Positions 1 through 9,690 of a stretch of 17,500 nt of DNA are shown here, in pieces. Within the stretch, counting starts at the first letter, position 1, and the number at the start of each line of letters is the position of its first letter. The position numbers and the translations under genes were made by a program. Source of the DNA: Penaeus vannamei (taxonomy: Eukaryota > Arthropoda > Malacostraca > Decapoda > Penaeidae); assembly GCF_042767895.1 (NCBI RefSeq), contig NC_091553.1:40608291-40625790 (forward strand), read 5' to 3'. The notes under the pieces are model-generated. The model was not told the origin of the DNA, did not search any database, and worked only from the letters and a program-made list of their open reading frames with translations.

Positions 1-770
1 ATTATGTCTGTTTTTTTTTTTTTTTTTCTATAATAACCGGAAGCAACTAAGACAAAAAACGTTGAGACTTCAAATTGATATCCAAAATTATTACTTTGGA
101 GAGCCATGAAAAGGTAATATGCAAATCATTGTCGTAATAATGGAATGAATATTGAACAAACAAAATAGACCTTAACCATATTACGTTAACAAATAAAGAT
201 GAAATAAAAGACGAAAAAGAAGACGAAGGATACGTGAAAGAGGCAGAAAAAATACCAACAAACTTCTTGAAAGAAGGAAAAAAAACAATAAAACCAAATC
301 TCTCGAAAAGAATAAAAAGAAAAAAAGAAAAACACGAAGAAAAAAAATGTAAGAATACACAGCAACGTTGTCCTATGATCCAGGTAACACTACACTTAAT
401 ACAATTATCAAGAGTTAACAGAACATGGTCATGCACACACAAACCTGTTTTACAAAAGCAAAGAAAAAAAAAGCTGCGTGATATCATTCTCATGTTAACT
501 TCTCACCAGACAAGTTGAGTCGGTAATAAAGAAAAAAATGAGAAAATGAGAAAAATGAGAAAAAAAAATAACGCAGGTTAATACAGGCAACACATTTTAT
601 CCATCAAATACCGAGCCTGATGTATGAACAATTAAATTTTGTAATTCCTGCCTTTGCGCTAGAAGTAAATGGGCGCTCGAATACAACGCGTAAAAAGGAG
701 GCTTTTGATATAAACATTCACACATTAACTCGACTGACGTATCGTGCCTGTTGAGTAAATGTGTTTAAAG
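1..770. other. Unique AT-rich non-coding DNA
   Basis: I see no gene in this stretch. It opens with a 17-nt T run (11-27) and has A-rich low-complexity sequence around 270-355. An open minus-strand frame at 47-493 is rich in Phe, Ser and Leu because it reads A-rich DNA backwards; it shows no recognisable domain and I do not call it. The part from about 590 to 760 is more complex, with motifs such as ACGCGT and TGACGT, but nothing that identifies a function. Confidence 0.7.
531..568. repeat. Short A-rich tandem repeat
   Basis: About four imperfect units of a 7-9 nt word of the form ATGAGAAAA, ending in an A run. Confidence 0.75.
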
Positions 771-772
771 GG

Positions 773-1569
<797 letters not shown>

Positions 1570-2069
1570 AAAACAGAAAAATAAAATCGTTCGGAAAAAA
1601 TCAGTCCCGCATAATTAATATACCTTCTCAAGAAATCTCACGCACATGGCGTCCTAAGCACCGCCTTCGCACGATTATCTAAGCTGGCTAATTTGCAACA
1701 AACCTCGCCGCCACCTGCAACACGCAAGCCATTAATACGACCAATTATCAAGCGCCGAGGCCCGTAATGCCGTAATAATACGTGTTCCTCCTCCACGCAG
1801 CAGCCTTTTAGAGATACATCTGGCCATTGAAGAGCCACCATCAACCACCGGCAACCCAACGAGTGCATCGCGGCTTAACAACGCCACTCGCCACAGCCTA
1901 TTAAACTCGCCACTCGCCACATAATCGCCGACAAACTACTGCTTCCCTTCTCACGTGCATGCGTTTATAAAACCAACATCCCGTCAGGCCTCATGCAACA
2001 TGGCCGACCGCATAATCCAAGGCCCGGACCGCGACCCTCTTCGGTTTCCAAATAACGACGAGCTGAATC
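1570..2069. other. Unique, relatively GC-rich island with no recognised gene
   Basis: This sequence is complex and clearly richer in GC than its flanks. Several TAAT/ATTA cores lie at 1730-1790 (CCATTAATACG, CCAATTATC, CCGTAATGCCGTAATAATACG) and an ACATGGCCG word lies near 1998. The minus-strand frame at 1638-1868 (76 codons) shows no domain that I recognise. Non-coding regulatory sequence is one possibility, but only the base composition and motif density point that way. Confidence 0.5.
1882..1921. repeat. 14-bp direct repeat, 26 bp apart
   Basis: The word CGCCACTCGCCACA occurs at 1882-1895 and again at 1908-1921. Each copy itself contains CGCCA twice. It is probably a local slippage product. 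Confidence 0.85.
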
Positions 2070-2823
2070 TATTATTTATCTATCGTTATCCATCATATTC
2101 CATGTTATCTTTTTATCTATTATTTCTCTATCGTTATCTCTATCATCTATCTATCGTTATCTCTCATATTCCATTTTCTCATTTCATCTATCATTTCTCT
2201 ATCGTTATCCATCATATTCCATGTTCTCATTTTATCTATTATTTCTCTATCGTTATCTATCATATTCCATGTTCTCATTTCATCTATCATTTCTCTATCG
2301 TTATCTCTCATATTCCATGTTCTCATTTCATCTATCATTTATCTATCGTTATCTATCATATTCCATGTTCTCATTTTATCTATCGTTATCTCTCATATTC
2401 CATGTTCTCATTTCATCTATCATTTATCTATCGTTATCTCTCATATTCCACGTTCTCATTTTATCTATCGTTATCTCTCATATTCCATGTTCTCATTTCA
2501 TCTATCATTTATCTATCGTTATCTCTCATATTCCACGTTCTCATTTTATCTATCGTTATCTCTCATATTCCATGTTCTCATTTCATCTATCATTTATCTA
2601 TCGTTATCTATCATATTCCATGTTCTCATTTTATCTATCATATTCATTGTTCTCATTTCATCTATCATTTATCTATCGTTATCTCTCAAATCCATGTTCT
2701 CATTTCATCTATCATTTATCTATCGTTCTCTCTCATATTCCATGTTCTCATTTTATTTATCATTTCTCTATCGTTATCTCTATCATTTATCTATCATTAT
2801 CTCTCATATTCCACGTTCTCATT
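2070..2823. repeat. 48/37-bp minisatellite with higher-order structure
   Basis: Sixteen unit starts (the word CATATTCC or a close variant) fall at 2094, 2165, 2213, 2261, 2309, 2357, 2394, 2442, 2479, 2527, 2564, 2612, 2639, 2687, 2734 and 2805. The spacings are 71, 48, 48, 48, 48, 37, 48, 37, 48, 37, 48, 27, 48, 47 and 71. The first 20 nt of the unit are CATATTCCATGTTCTCATTT, and a TATC-rich tail completes it. The 37-nt form lacks 11 nt of that tail. Because 48 is a multiple of three, frames stay open for hundreds of codons and give a 16-residue repeating Ser/Tyr/Phe/His/Leu peptide. The 37-nt units shift the frame, and nothing suggests translation. The TATC-rich tail suggests origin from an (ATCT)n tract. 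Confidence 0.97.
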
Positions 2824-2830
2824 AAGGGAA

Positions 2831-2865
2831 GTCGATCTCGTGAGGAACAAGGGATTAAGATCGAC
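2831..2865. repeat. Perfect 8-bp inverted repeat beside the minisatellite
   Basis: GTCGATCT (2831-2838) and AGATCGAC (2858-2865) are exact reverse complements separated by 19 nt. They begin only 8 nt after the last minisatellite unit. The spacer contains CGTGAGGAACAAGGGATTA, part of a motif that recurs at 10414-10441. Confidence 0.8.
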
Positions 2866-2926
2866 GGCTGAGCGACCGTGCGCGAGGTTTAAAGGGAAGG
2901 GCGTGATAGCGTCCTTACGGGTGAAA

Positions 2927-3235
2927 ATGGAGAGAGAGTAGCTGCTTAATAATGGTGAAAAGGGAAGGAGCGAAGATGGGGGGAAAGGTGGGAGGGGGAG
3001 GGAGGGAGGTGGAGGGAGATGGAGGGAGGGAGAGAGAGGGAGGGAGAGAGAGGGAGGGAGAGAGAGAGAGAAACAACGAAAGAGAGAGAATGAGAGAAAT
3101 AACGAGAGAGAGAGAGAAAGCGAGAAATAGAGAAAAGGAAAGAGAAATAATAAGAGAGAGAAAAAAGAGAAATAACGAGATAAAAAATAAAAGAAATAAC
3201 AAAAGAAATAAAAAAAGAGAGAGAGAGAGAATCGA
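2927..3235. repeat. Purine-rich low-complexity tract
   Basis: A GGGA/GAGA tract, richest at 2995-3070, grades into A-rich GAGAAATAA-type sequence to about 3235. Frames open on both strands here are repeat artefacts. Confidence 0.93.
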
Positions 3236-3458
3236 ATCAAAGATTTCCCCCCAAAAGAGGATCGTTGTCACACACCATCCGATCCCAACAAACAACAACA
3301 ACAACACGGAGGCCCGACAACACGCGTGATTCAGACAAAGGCAACCTGTTTCAACGCGACAATAACCGATCGCCTAAATTTGCATTACGAGAATCAGAGG
3401 GAGAAGGACACGCGTGAGCCGGGGAAACGAGAGAAAAAAATCACGCAATAATTCTACG
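3236..3458. promoter_or_regulatory. Unique segment with paired CACGCGTG palindromes and an octamer word
   Basis: The 8-bp palindrome CACGCGTG occurs at 3321-3328 and 3409-3416. On each strand it contains CACGCG, the class C E-box bound by Hairy/HES-type repressors. Between the two lies ATTTGCAT (3378-3385), a perfect POU/Oct octamer. These are sequence matches only, and short words like these also occur by chance. No gene is visible nearby. Confidence 0.25.
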
Positions 3459-3588
3459 TTTTTTTTTTTTTTTTTTTTTTTTTTGTCTCGATTATGGAAA
3501 TTAGTTTATTTTTTTCTTTGCTTTTAGTTTTTTGTTGCTTTTTCTTTGTGTGTGTGTGTGTGTGTGTGGAGGGGCGGGGGGGGGGGGG
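3459..3588. repeat. T26, (GT)n and G-run cluster
   Basis: A 26-nt T run (3459-3484) is followed by T-rich DNA, a (GT)11 tract (3547-3568), and a G-rich run (3571-3588) that includes 13 consecutive G. The T run could be the inverted poly(A) of an old retroposon, but I see no adjoining element or target-site duplication. Confidence 0.93.
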
Positions 3589-3970
3589 AGCTCGAAAAGA
3601 AAAGCAAATGAGATTTCATTTTTTTCGTTCACAGAATTGCAGCGTGGAGAAGAGTAATTATAAACCGCGGGGGAAAAAATAATACAATAAAAAATAAACG
3701 ATTGAACAGAATAAAAGAGAGAAAGAAAAGAAAAAAACAAAACACGAACGCTAACCTAAATAAACGCCCTTTTCTTTACGACATTCGTTAACTTCCCTTC
3801 GACCGGTATTGTCACGACACCTTTGTCCGCTGTCATGCACGAAGGATGAGTCCGTTCGTGCACTCTGCGGCGACCTGGATCCGAAGGCGCCTTGAATGCC
3901 AATGATGGAGGCGGTCCTGGTGGTCGGTCGTGGTCAATAACAATAACATATAATAACAATAACAATAACG
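3589..3970. other. Unique non-coding DNA
   Basis: A-rich to about 3750, then more complex. It ends in AATAAC-type repeats (3934-3969) sandwiched between two GGTCGTGGT words at about 3926 and 3972. No gene is recognised. Confidence 0.6.
3836..3862. other. Strong short hairpin
   Basis: TGCACGAA (3836-3843) pairs perfectly with TTCGTGCA (3855-3862). Inside, GGA (3844-3846) pairs with TCC (3851-3853) around a TGAG tetraloop, with one bulged G at 3854. The inner GATGAGTCCG resembles part of the hammerhead ribozyme core, but the rest of that core is missing (see rejected items). Confidence 0.7.
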
Positions 3971-4120
3971 TGGTCGTGGTGGCCTGCGTCGCTAAATAAA
4001 CTTTTTTTTTGGGGGGTGGGGGGTGGGGGTGGGGGGTAAATAACTCGTAATAAATGATTCCCTTGTTGCTTTTGGGTCGATCACTTGTAAAGAATGTCTT
4101 CCCGTTTTGGGGGTCAATAA
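3971..4120. repeat. Module copy A of a diverged tandem duplication
   Basis: Shared blocks with copy B are GGTGGCCTGCG (3978-3988), AATGATTCCC (4053-4062), a long block from CTTGTAAAG to CCCGTTTT (4084-4107), and GGGTCAATAA (4111-4120). The last three sit 237-238 nt before their counterparts in copy B. The first sits 257 nt before its counterpart, which shows internal length change. Copy A carries a G-quadruplex motif that copy B lacks. The family is unknown to me. Confidence 0.85.
4011..4036 (+). other. Canonical G-quadruplex motif
   Basis: Four G runs of 6, 6, 5 and 6 (4011-4016, 4018-4023, 4025-4029, 4031-4036) are separated by single T residues. Single-nucleotide loops with runs this long are the pattern known to give the most stable parallel quadruplexes. 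A run of nine T lies just upstream (4002-4010). The motif lies inside module copy A, where copy B has ordinary T/A-rich sequence. Confidence 0.85.
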
Positions 4121-4208
4121 AAAAATAATAATACAAAATAAATACATAATAATAATAATAATAAAAAAATAATAATAAAAGATAAAAAGGAAATAAGAAA
4201 AAGAATAA
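4118..4208. repeat. A/T-rich AAT-type low complexity
   Basis: AATAAT and AAAT words fill the gap between the two module copies. An open minus-strand Phe/Tyr/Leu frame here is an artefact. Confidence 0.9.
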
Positions 4209-4212
4209 AGCC

Positions 4213-4404
4213 CATTTGCTGGTTGGTCGTTCTTGGTGGCCTGCGTTGATAAATAACCTTTTTTTTATCTTTTGAGCAAAAAACGTGAAAAATGATTCCC
4301 AGTTGCTTTTGGGTTGATAACTTGTAAAGAGTGTCTTCCCGTTTTTTTGGGTCAATAACTAAGAAAGGAAGAAGAAGAAGAAAGACATTTGCTGGTTGGT
4401 CATC
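4213..4404. repeat. Module copy B and a partial third copy
   Basis: Copy B runs from CATTTGCTGGTTGGTC (4213-4228) through GGTGGCCTGCG (4235-4245), AATGATTCCC (4291-4300) and CTTGTAAAG (4321-4329) to GGGTCAATAA (4349-4358). The exact 16-nt start word recurs at 4386-4401, so a third copy begins there but breaks off into unrelated sequence. Over the 60 or so nt around 4291-4358 copies A and B differ at only a handful of positions, so the duplication is not ancient there. Confidence 0.85.
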
Positions 4405-5280
4405 CGTATTCTTACGAATGACTTTCACGAAGACTTGAAAAGTTAGGGTTTTACTCGTCGAAGCGAGATCTGGCAAGAGCGGGAAAAATAAAACTTGGAT
4501 GGAGAGACTGCTTGCCAAAACAGCGGCGATAAACAGTGAAAAAAATAAAAATAAAAAAAAATAAAAAATAATAAAAAAATAATAATGACAAAAGTTACTT
4601 GTGCTCAGATTCCCTCGGTATTCGTGCTTTTGTAGTTCTCTCGCAATCCTAAATCTTAAAACCCCATTGATAATACGAAAAAGCAGGCAAGTCAGTGACT
4701 ATAACAAAATAATAATTCAAAAATAACATACCTGTTCAAAAATAAAAAAAAAACACACCATATATAAAACTTTTACAGTAATTCGCGAAATCTTTGTGCA
4801 AAATCATAGCTGACAACCGTCGAAGCGATGTTTACCGTTCCTTTCGAGAGAAGGTGAAAATATTTGCCACTTGGATATACAGAGACCGTCCGAGTAAGCG
4901 CGAATATAAAACTTCAAAATGCGTGATATCCACATCGTGCATGTAAGCGGATGCCAAGAATAAATAAAGTTAGTATGCTTTGCTTAGCGATATAAACAAC
5001 AAATAAAAAGATAAAAGACACAAACAGATGAAGAATGACCGCTCTCCTCTCGACTCAACGGACGAATAAATGTGGCTTAGATTACAACAAAAATAGTTCG
5101 TAAAACAGAAGAAATGTGTATAAGAGGATCGAATGCTGAGAAGAAGCTCTGTCCGCGATAAAGTGATTCTATGTGTTAATAATTCATAAAGCATCAAACT
5201 CTGTATCACTAACAGAGTCTAGTCGGTAGGGAAGTGTCTGACACAAAGACGTGCAACAATATTCTTATTTAAAACTGACA
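4405..5280. other. Unique AT-rich non-coding DNA
   Basis: A-rich low complexity lies at about 4532-4590. The rest is complex but shows no gene, domain or RNA fold that I recognise. A 7-bp perfect stem (ACTCTGT at 5198-5204, ACAGAGT at 5212-5218) lies near the end. A 79-codon minus-strand frame (4970-5209) has no recognisable features. Confidence 0.6.
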
Positions 5281-5436
5281 ATATATATGCTAATATCAAT
5301 AAAAATAATAGTAATAATAATGTTCATAATAATAATAATCTTCATTGTCATAATCATCGTCACCACTTCCTCCTCATCATCACCATGATGAGGATGATAA
5401 TAATAACAATATCAATGATAATAAAAATAACAAAAT
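5281..5436. repeat. AAT/ATC-type low complexity with a 9-bp palindromic stem
   Basis: AATAAT and ATC words dominate. Within them CCTCATCAT (5372-5380) and ATGATGAGG (5385-5393) form a perfect 9-bp stem around CACC. Confidence 0.85.
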
Positions 5437-5505
5437 GTGTGTGTGTGAATGAGTGAGTTAGCAAGTGAGTGAATATGGTGAGATGCGGATGGCAGTGACG
5501 GTTTG

Positions 5506-5546
<41 letters not shown>

Positions 5547-5643
5547 GTGTGTGTGTGTATGTGTGTATGTGTGTGTGTGTATGTGTGTATGTGTGTATGT
5601 GTGCATGTGTGTGTGTGTGTATGTGTGTATGTGTGTATGTGTG

Positions 5644-5713
<70 letters not shown>

Positions 5714-5787
5714 TGTGTATGTGCGTGTATGTGTGTTTGTGTGTTTGTGTGTGTGTTTGTGTGTGTGTTTGTGTGTGTGTGTGTGTG

Positions 5788-5853
<66 letters not shown>

Positions 5854-6030
5854 TGTGTGTGTGTATGTGTGTATGTGTGCGTGTGTGCGCGTGTGTGTGC
5901 GCGTGTGTGTGCGTGTGTGTGTGCGTGTGCGTGTGCGTGTGCATGAGCGTGTGCGTGTGCATGAGCGTGTGCGTGTGCGTGTGCGTGTGCATGAGCGTGT
6001 GCGTGTGCATGAGCGTGTGCGTATGTGTGT
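5437..6030. repeat. Long compound (GT)n microsatellite with nested repeats
   Basis: About 590 nt. A (GTGC)n block (5505-5545) is followed by GTAT-interrupted (GT)n containing a perfect 40-nt tandem duplication (5581-5620 is identical to 5621-5660), then pure (GT)n (about 5651-5710). Next come TTTG-interrupted units, then (GT)n again (about 5796-5846), and finally a GTGCGT region with four GCATGAGC words at 5941, 5959, 5989 and 6007 (spacings 18, 30 and 18). Open frames on both strands (Cys-Val and His-Thr) are artefacts. Alternating purine-pyrimidine DNA of this kind can adopt Z-DNA. Confidence 0.98.
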
Positions 6031-6258
6031 GTTCTCCAGGGCATTCCACTGTCAGATATCTCAGATAACGTCAGTGGATTAATGTATTTCAGTTGTACTT
6101 ATGACTTAACGTTGTTTTAGAATTACTCCTGATATTTCCTTTCATTTTCACTGTCCTTTTAGAAAAATCTCAAATAAAAAGACAGACGAAGATAAAAAGA
6201 CAACTAGGTAGATGGTTTGGTAAATATATAGATGGTAGACAGATGGGTTATTGGGTAG
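6031..6258. other. Unique spacer between GT and GA tracts
   Basis: Complex AT-rich DNA. CCACTG (6048-6053) and CAGTGG (6074-6079) form a short inverted repeat around AGATATCT. The 3' part (about 6205-6260) is rich in GATGG and CAGA words and grades into the GA tract. No gene is seen. Confidence 0.55.
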
Positions 6259-6606
<348 letters not shown>

Positions 6607-7080
6607 GTAACTGATATTATGCCTTGTTTACGACAGCTCCTCGTATGCATATTCATGACAAACTTCCATCACCACGAAATAAAAATGTCCCATAAATCAA
6701 GCGGCAGCCCCGACGCAGGCCCTCATACTCCTCATTACGTAAAGACATTTTATGAGGAGGAGACGACATAACCTCGCTACCTCGGGCGCGCGTCGGTGAG
6801 GGCAATGAGTTAATAACCCGCAGATGGCGAGTGTTTATCGTCAACCTGGCAAGTAATTAAACCCGGGGTCATTTGCTCCAGGTAATTCGATGAGTGACGT
6901 TCCCCGAGGCTGTGACCTTTGACCCGTTCGGTGGTGTAGGTCAGCCCTGGGTAGGATTTCAAAGACCTCGTTGGGGATTATTGCCATGTTTATTTGGATG
7001 CTCCTGTTGCCTAATAGTTGGGTACATGTGTTCATTCATAGTTTTTTATGAATAAGTAGGGTATACAAGTCGCTAGGCCT
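6607..7080. promoter_or_regulatory. Candidate cis-regulatory island
   Basis: Non-repetitive sequence between two SSR blocks, with a high density of words that match known animal factor sites. Forkhead: TGTTTAC (6625-6631), TGTTTAT (6832-6838), TGTTTATTT (6987-6995). POU-like: ATGCATATTCAT (6645-6656). E-box: CAGATG (6821-6826). Nuclear receptor: GGGTCA (6866-6871), a perfect DR1 (6913-6925), AGGTCA (6938-6943). K50 homeodomain: GGATTA at about 6975-6980, which is TAATCC on the other strand. TAATTA cores lie near 6853. No open frame here looks coding. An enhancer is an inference from motif density, and I cannot test conservation. Confidence 0.35.
6913..6925 (-). promoter_or_regulatory. Perfect DR1 nuclear-receptor element
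   Basis: The plus strand reads TGACCTTTGACCC. On the minus strand this is GGGTCA-A-AGGTCA, two direct half-sites with a one-base gap, the consensus for HNF4, RXR/USP and COUP-TF-type receptors. Further half-sites lie 42 nt before (6866-6871) and 12 nt after (6938-6943). Whether any receptor binds is unknown. Confidence 0.5.
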
Positions 7081-7095
7081 AGTAATTTTGTGATC

Positions 7096-7330
7096 CTCTC
7101 TCTTTCTCTGTTTATTTACTTTTTTTTTTCTCTCTCTCTTTTCTTATCTCTCTGATTCTTTCTTCAACTCCCTCTTTCTCTCTCCATCTCTCCTTATGAT
7201 TCCCCTTCACTTTTTCTCAATTTATGTTTGTCTCTCTGTCTTCCTCCCTTTCTCCTCTCTCTCTGACTCTCTCTCTCACTCTCTCTCTGTCTCCCTCTCT
7301 CTCTCTCTCTTTCTCTTCCTCTCTCTCCCT
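7096..7330. repeat. (CT)n-rich pyrimidine tract
   Basis: Imperfect CTCTCT with TTT and CCCTT interruptions, best at 7255-7330. The two open plus-strand frames here are Ser/Leu artefacts. Confidence 0.94.
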
Positions 7331-7674
7331 GTTAATTTCGCATCGCAGCATACACGACACCTACCACACTGCCGCACAGTACTTAACAATACATAAGGAT
7401 CGAAATAAAACGATTAGATTTTAGGGGCAATAAGGGTATCTAAGCCATTCCCGACTACAGCGTTTTTCTAAATGGGAAGATAATCGACCGAAGGGGAGAT
7501 TACCGTAAGTGCGAATGCAGATAAAAGCCTCCTTGTATTATGGTCAGAAAGGCCTTGGCGTAATAGGGCTAAATTGAAATGGTTTTAGGCTCCTTGGGTC
7601 GAGATTGAACATCTATATTGATTTTAATGGTTTTAGAGAGATAGGAATCGACTTCCTATGTGGTTTTGCTTGGT
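7331..7674. other. Unique non-coding segment
   Basis: Complex, moderate GC. ATGGTTTTAG occurs at 7579-7588 and 7627-7636. A GTAAGT word (7505-7510) matches a splice donor consensus, but no adjoining frame looks like an exon, so I do not call one. No gene is recognised. Confidence 0.55.
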
Positions 7675-8420
7675 GCATTATCATTATTATCATCGATGTC
7701 ATTGCTAACTTTTTCACTATCATTACTTATTGTTTTTAGTATAATGTTATCACTATTATTATCACTATTAATTATCATTATTATCGTCATCACCATTATT
7801 ATCATCATTGTCATAATTTTCATTATTATTATTTTCATTGTTATTGTTATCGTCATTTTATTACAATCATTATTGTCATTATAATTATCATTATTTTTTT
7901 ATCATTATTACTATTACCATTATCATTAATGTCATTATTATCATTATTATCATAAATATTATTACCATTATCATCACATGTTACTAAAATTATCGTCATT
8001 AACATAATTACCATTATTATTGATATTGGTACTGTTATTGTTATTTTCACTTTTTATTATCATTATCATTACTATCACTATTGCAATCATTATCATTACC
8101 TTTATCATTATCGTAATATTCATCGTAATCGTTTTATCATTGTTGACATTATTACCATTGGTAATATCTTTATTCTTATCATTATTTTTTAATAATTTGT
8201 CATTATCATAATTATTACTATTATTCATTTTTTTACATTTTTATTAGCATTAGCATTGCTGTTGTTGTTTTTGATAGTCTTATAATTTATATCTATCATT
8301 ATCATTATTACTGTTACAATTATTATCATTACCACTATAATTACTATTATCATTATCATAATCACTATTACTATTATCATTGTTATTATCATTATTATTA
8401 TCATTATCATTATTAGCAAC
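7675..8420. repeat. ATT/ATC-type low-complexity tract
   Basis: About 745 nt of shuffled TTATCA, ATTATT and TCATTG words with strong strand asymmetry, very few G on the plus strand. There is no fixed period. Open frames on both strands (Ile/Val and Asn/Asp/Met) are artefacts. Confidence 0.96.
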
Positions 8421-8755
8421 ATTATTTTTTTCTACTTTACTTATCGTAAAAAATCGAAAAATGCAATACCCAAGTAAACTCCTTTTAAACATTACCATGT
8501 CCATTATTTCGTCATATGCAATTGTCTTTGGCAAGTGTATATATTAGGGAAACCTGTTCTCGTGTCTCTTTATGCAATATTGCAATCTTATTTAGCCTCT
8601 AATGGGCACTTACTAAAAGTTTAGAAATTTAAATATAGTTTAAAACATCAGCCATTGAACAAAAGATCCATTTTGGCGAACAGTACGACATGCTTCTCCT
8701 CCAAGTGCTTTTTCCCTAAATCAATTCAGATGTGAAAACAAATTTGTAATACTGA
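8421..8755. other. Unique AT-rich DNA with a 12-bp palindrome
   Basis: Complex AT-rich DNA. TGCAATATTGCA (8573-8584) is a perfect 12-bp palindrome that contains two ATTGCA/TGCAAT words of the kind bound by C/EBP factors. No gene is seen. Confidence 0.55.
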
Positions 8756-8875
8756 TGATGTCAATAATGATAATAATAACAATATATCAATAATAACAAG
8801 GTAAGGATGATTTTATTAATAACAACAATAATAATGACAATAACAACGATATCAATAGCTATAATAATAACCCGA
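8756..8875. repeat. AAT/AAC-type low complexity
   Basis: AATAAT, AATAAC and GATAATAAT words with no strict period. Confidence 0.88.
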
Positions 8876-8918
8876 TTTCCCTGGAACAAATAGGACTATA
8901 AATGCACAATCATGTAAA

Positions 8919-8921
<3 letters not shown>

Positions 8922-8992
<71 letters not shown>
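8922..8992. repeat. (TA)29 with a GTAT tail
   Basis: A pure TA run from 8922 to 8980 is followed by three GTAT units (8981-8992). Confidence 0.98.
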
Positions 8993-9214
8993 TCATGTAT
9001 TTTTCTATTAGTGGGTATTTGTCATAAAGAACGAACGAGGGTTAACATTAACAAGTTAAATGTTAACTATTCTTTTCACTCGATTTCTGTCTGCGTTAAT
9101 TAGCTCGTTTCGCGTTTAACGAGCATGGAAACCAATAACCTCAGCTCTGCGGCGACATAAATACCAAAAGGCAATCACACAATTTCGGTTCTTTTTCGAT
9201 AGCAGGGCGTTGTT
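8993..9214. other. Unique segment with two hairpins
   Basis: GTTAACATTAAC (9041-9052) pairs with GTTAAATGTTAAC (9055-9067) apart from one bulged A, with a two-nt loop. The GTTAAC words resemble HNF1 half-sites. A second hairpin has GCTCGTT (9103-9109) pairing perfectly with AACGAGC (9118-9124). The remainder, to 9214, is unique and has no visible gene. Confidence 0.65.
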
Positions 9215-9433
<219 letters not shown>

Positions 9434-9690
9434 ATGTTAAAATGTTGCACCAAATAAAGTAATGTCAAACAAAAATATCTCAAGTTATGCTTGTGACTGT
9501 ATCTGTCTTTTAACGAAAATAAACAGAGCGAATGTGGCAAAGCCGAATCACTCAGCCGACAGGAAAATAAAAATACAAAACATACAAAACACACTAACAA
9601 AATTATAATATAACACAAATAAATTACTACTATTACTTCAACGACAATTTGACATCATTATTTTTTCCTGTATACACGAAACACGAACAT
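9434..9690. other. Unique AT-rich spacer
   Basis: A-rich complex DNA between two repeat blocks. The minus-strand frame that enters it (to 9618) has no recognisable domain. Confidence 0.6.

Noticed and set aside
1955..2941. 328-codon plus-strand frame with a 16-residue repeat
   Set aside because: The period is the 48-bp minisatellite. The 37- and 27-nt units break the frame register, and there is no start context or domain.
3459..3484. Poly(T) as the reversed tail of a retroposon
   Set aside because: There is no recognisable SINE or LINE body, no B-box-like promoter word, and no target-site duplication beside it.
3810..3880. Hammerhead ribozyme at the 3836-3862 hairpin
   Set aside because: GATGAGTCCG matches part of the core, but the CUGAUGA start, the GAAAC partner strand and three-stem topology are not present.
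5360..6082. Cys-Val and His-Thr rich frames of 150-230 codons
   Set aside because: These are artefacts of the (GT)n tract. No such proteins are supported.
7505..7510. GTAAGT splice donor
   Set aside because: The six-base match has no open coding frame leading into it and no partner acceptor.
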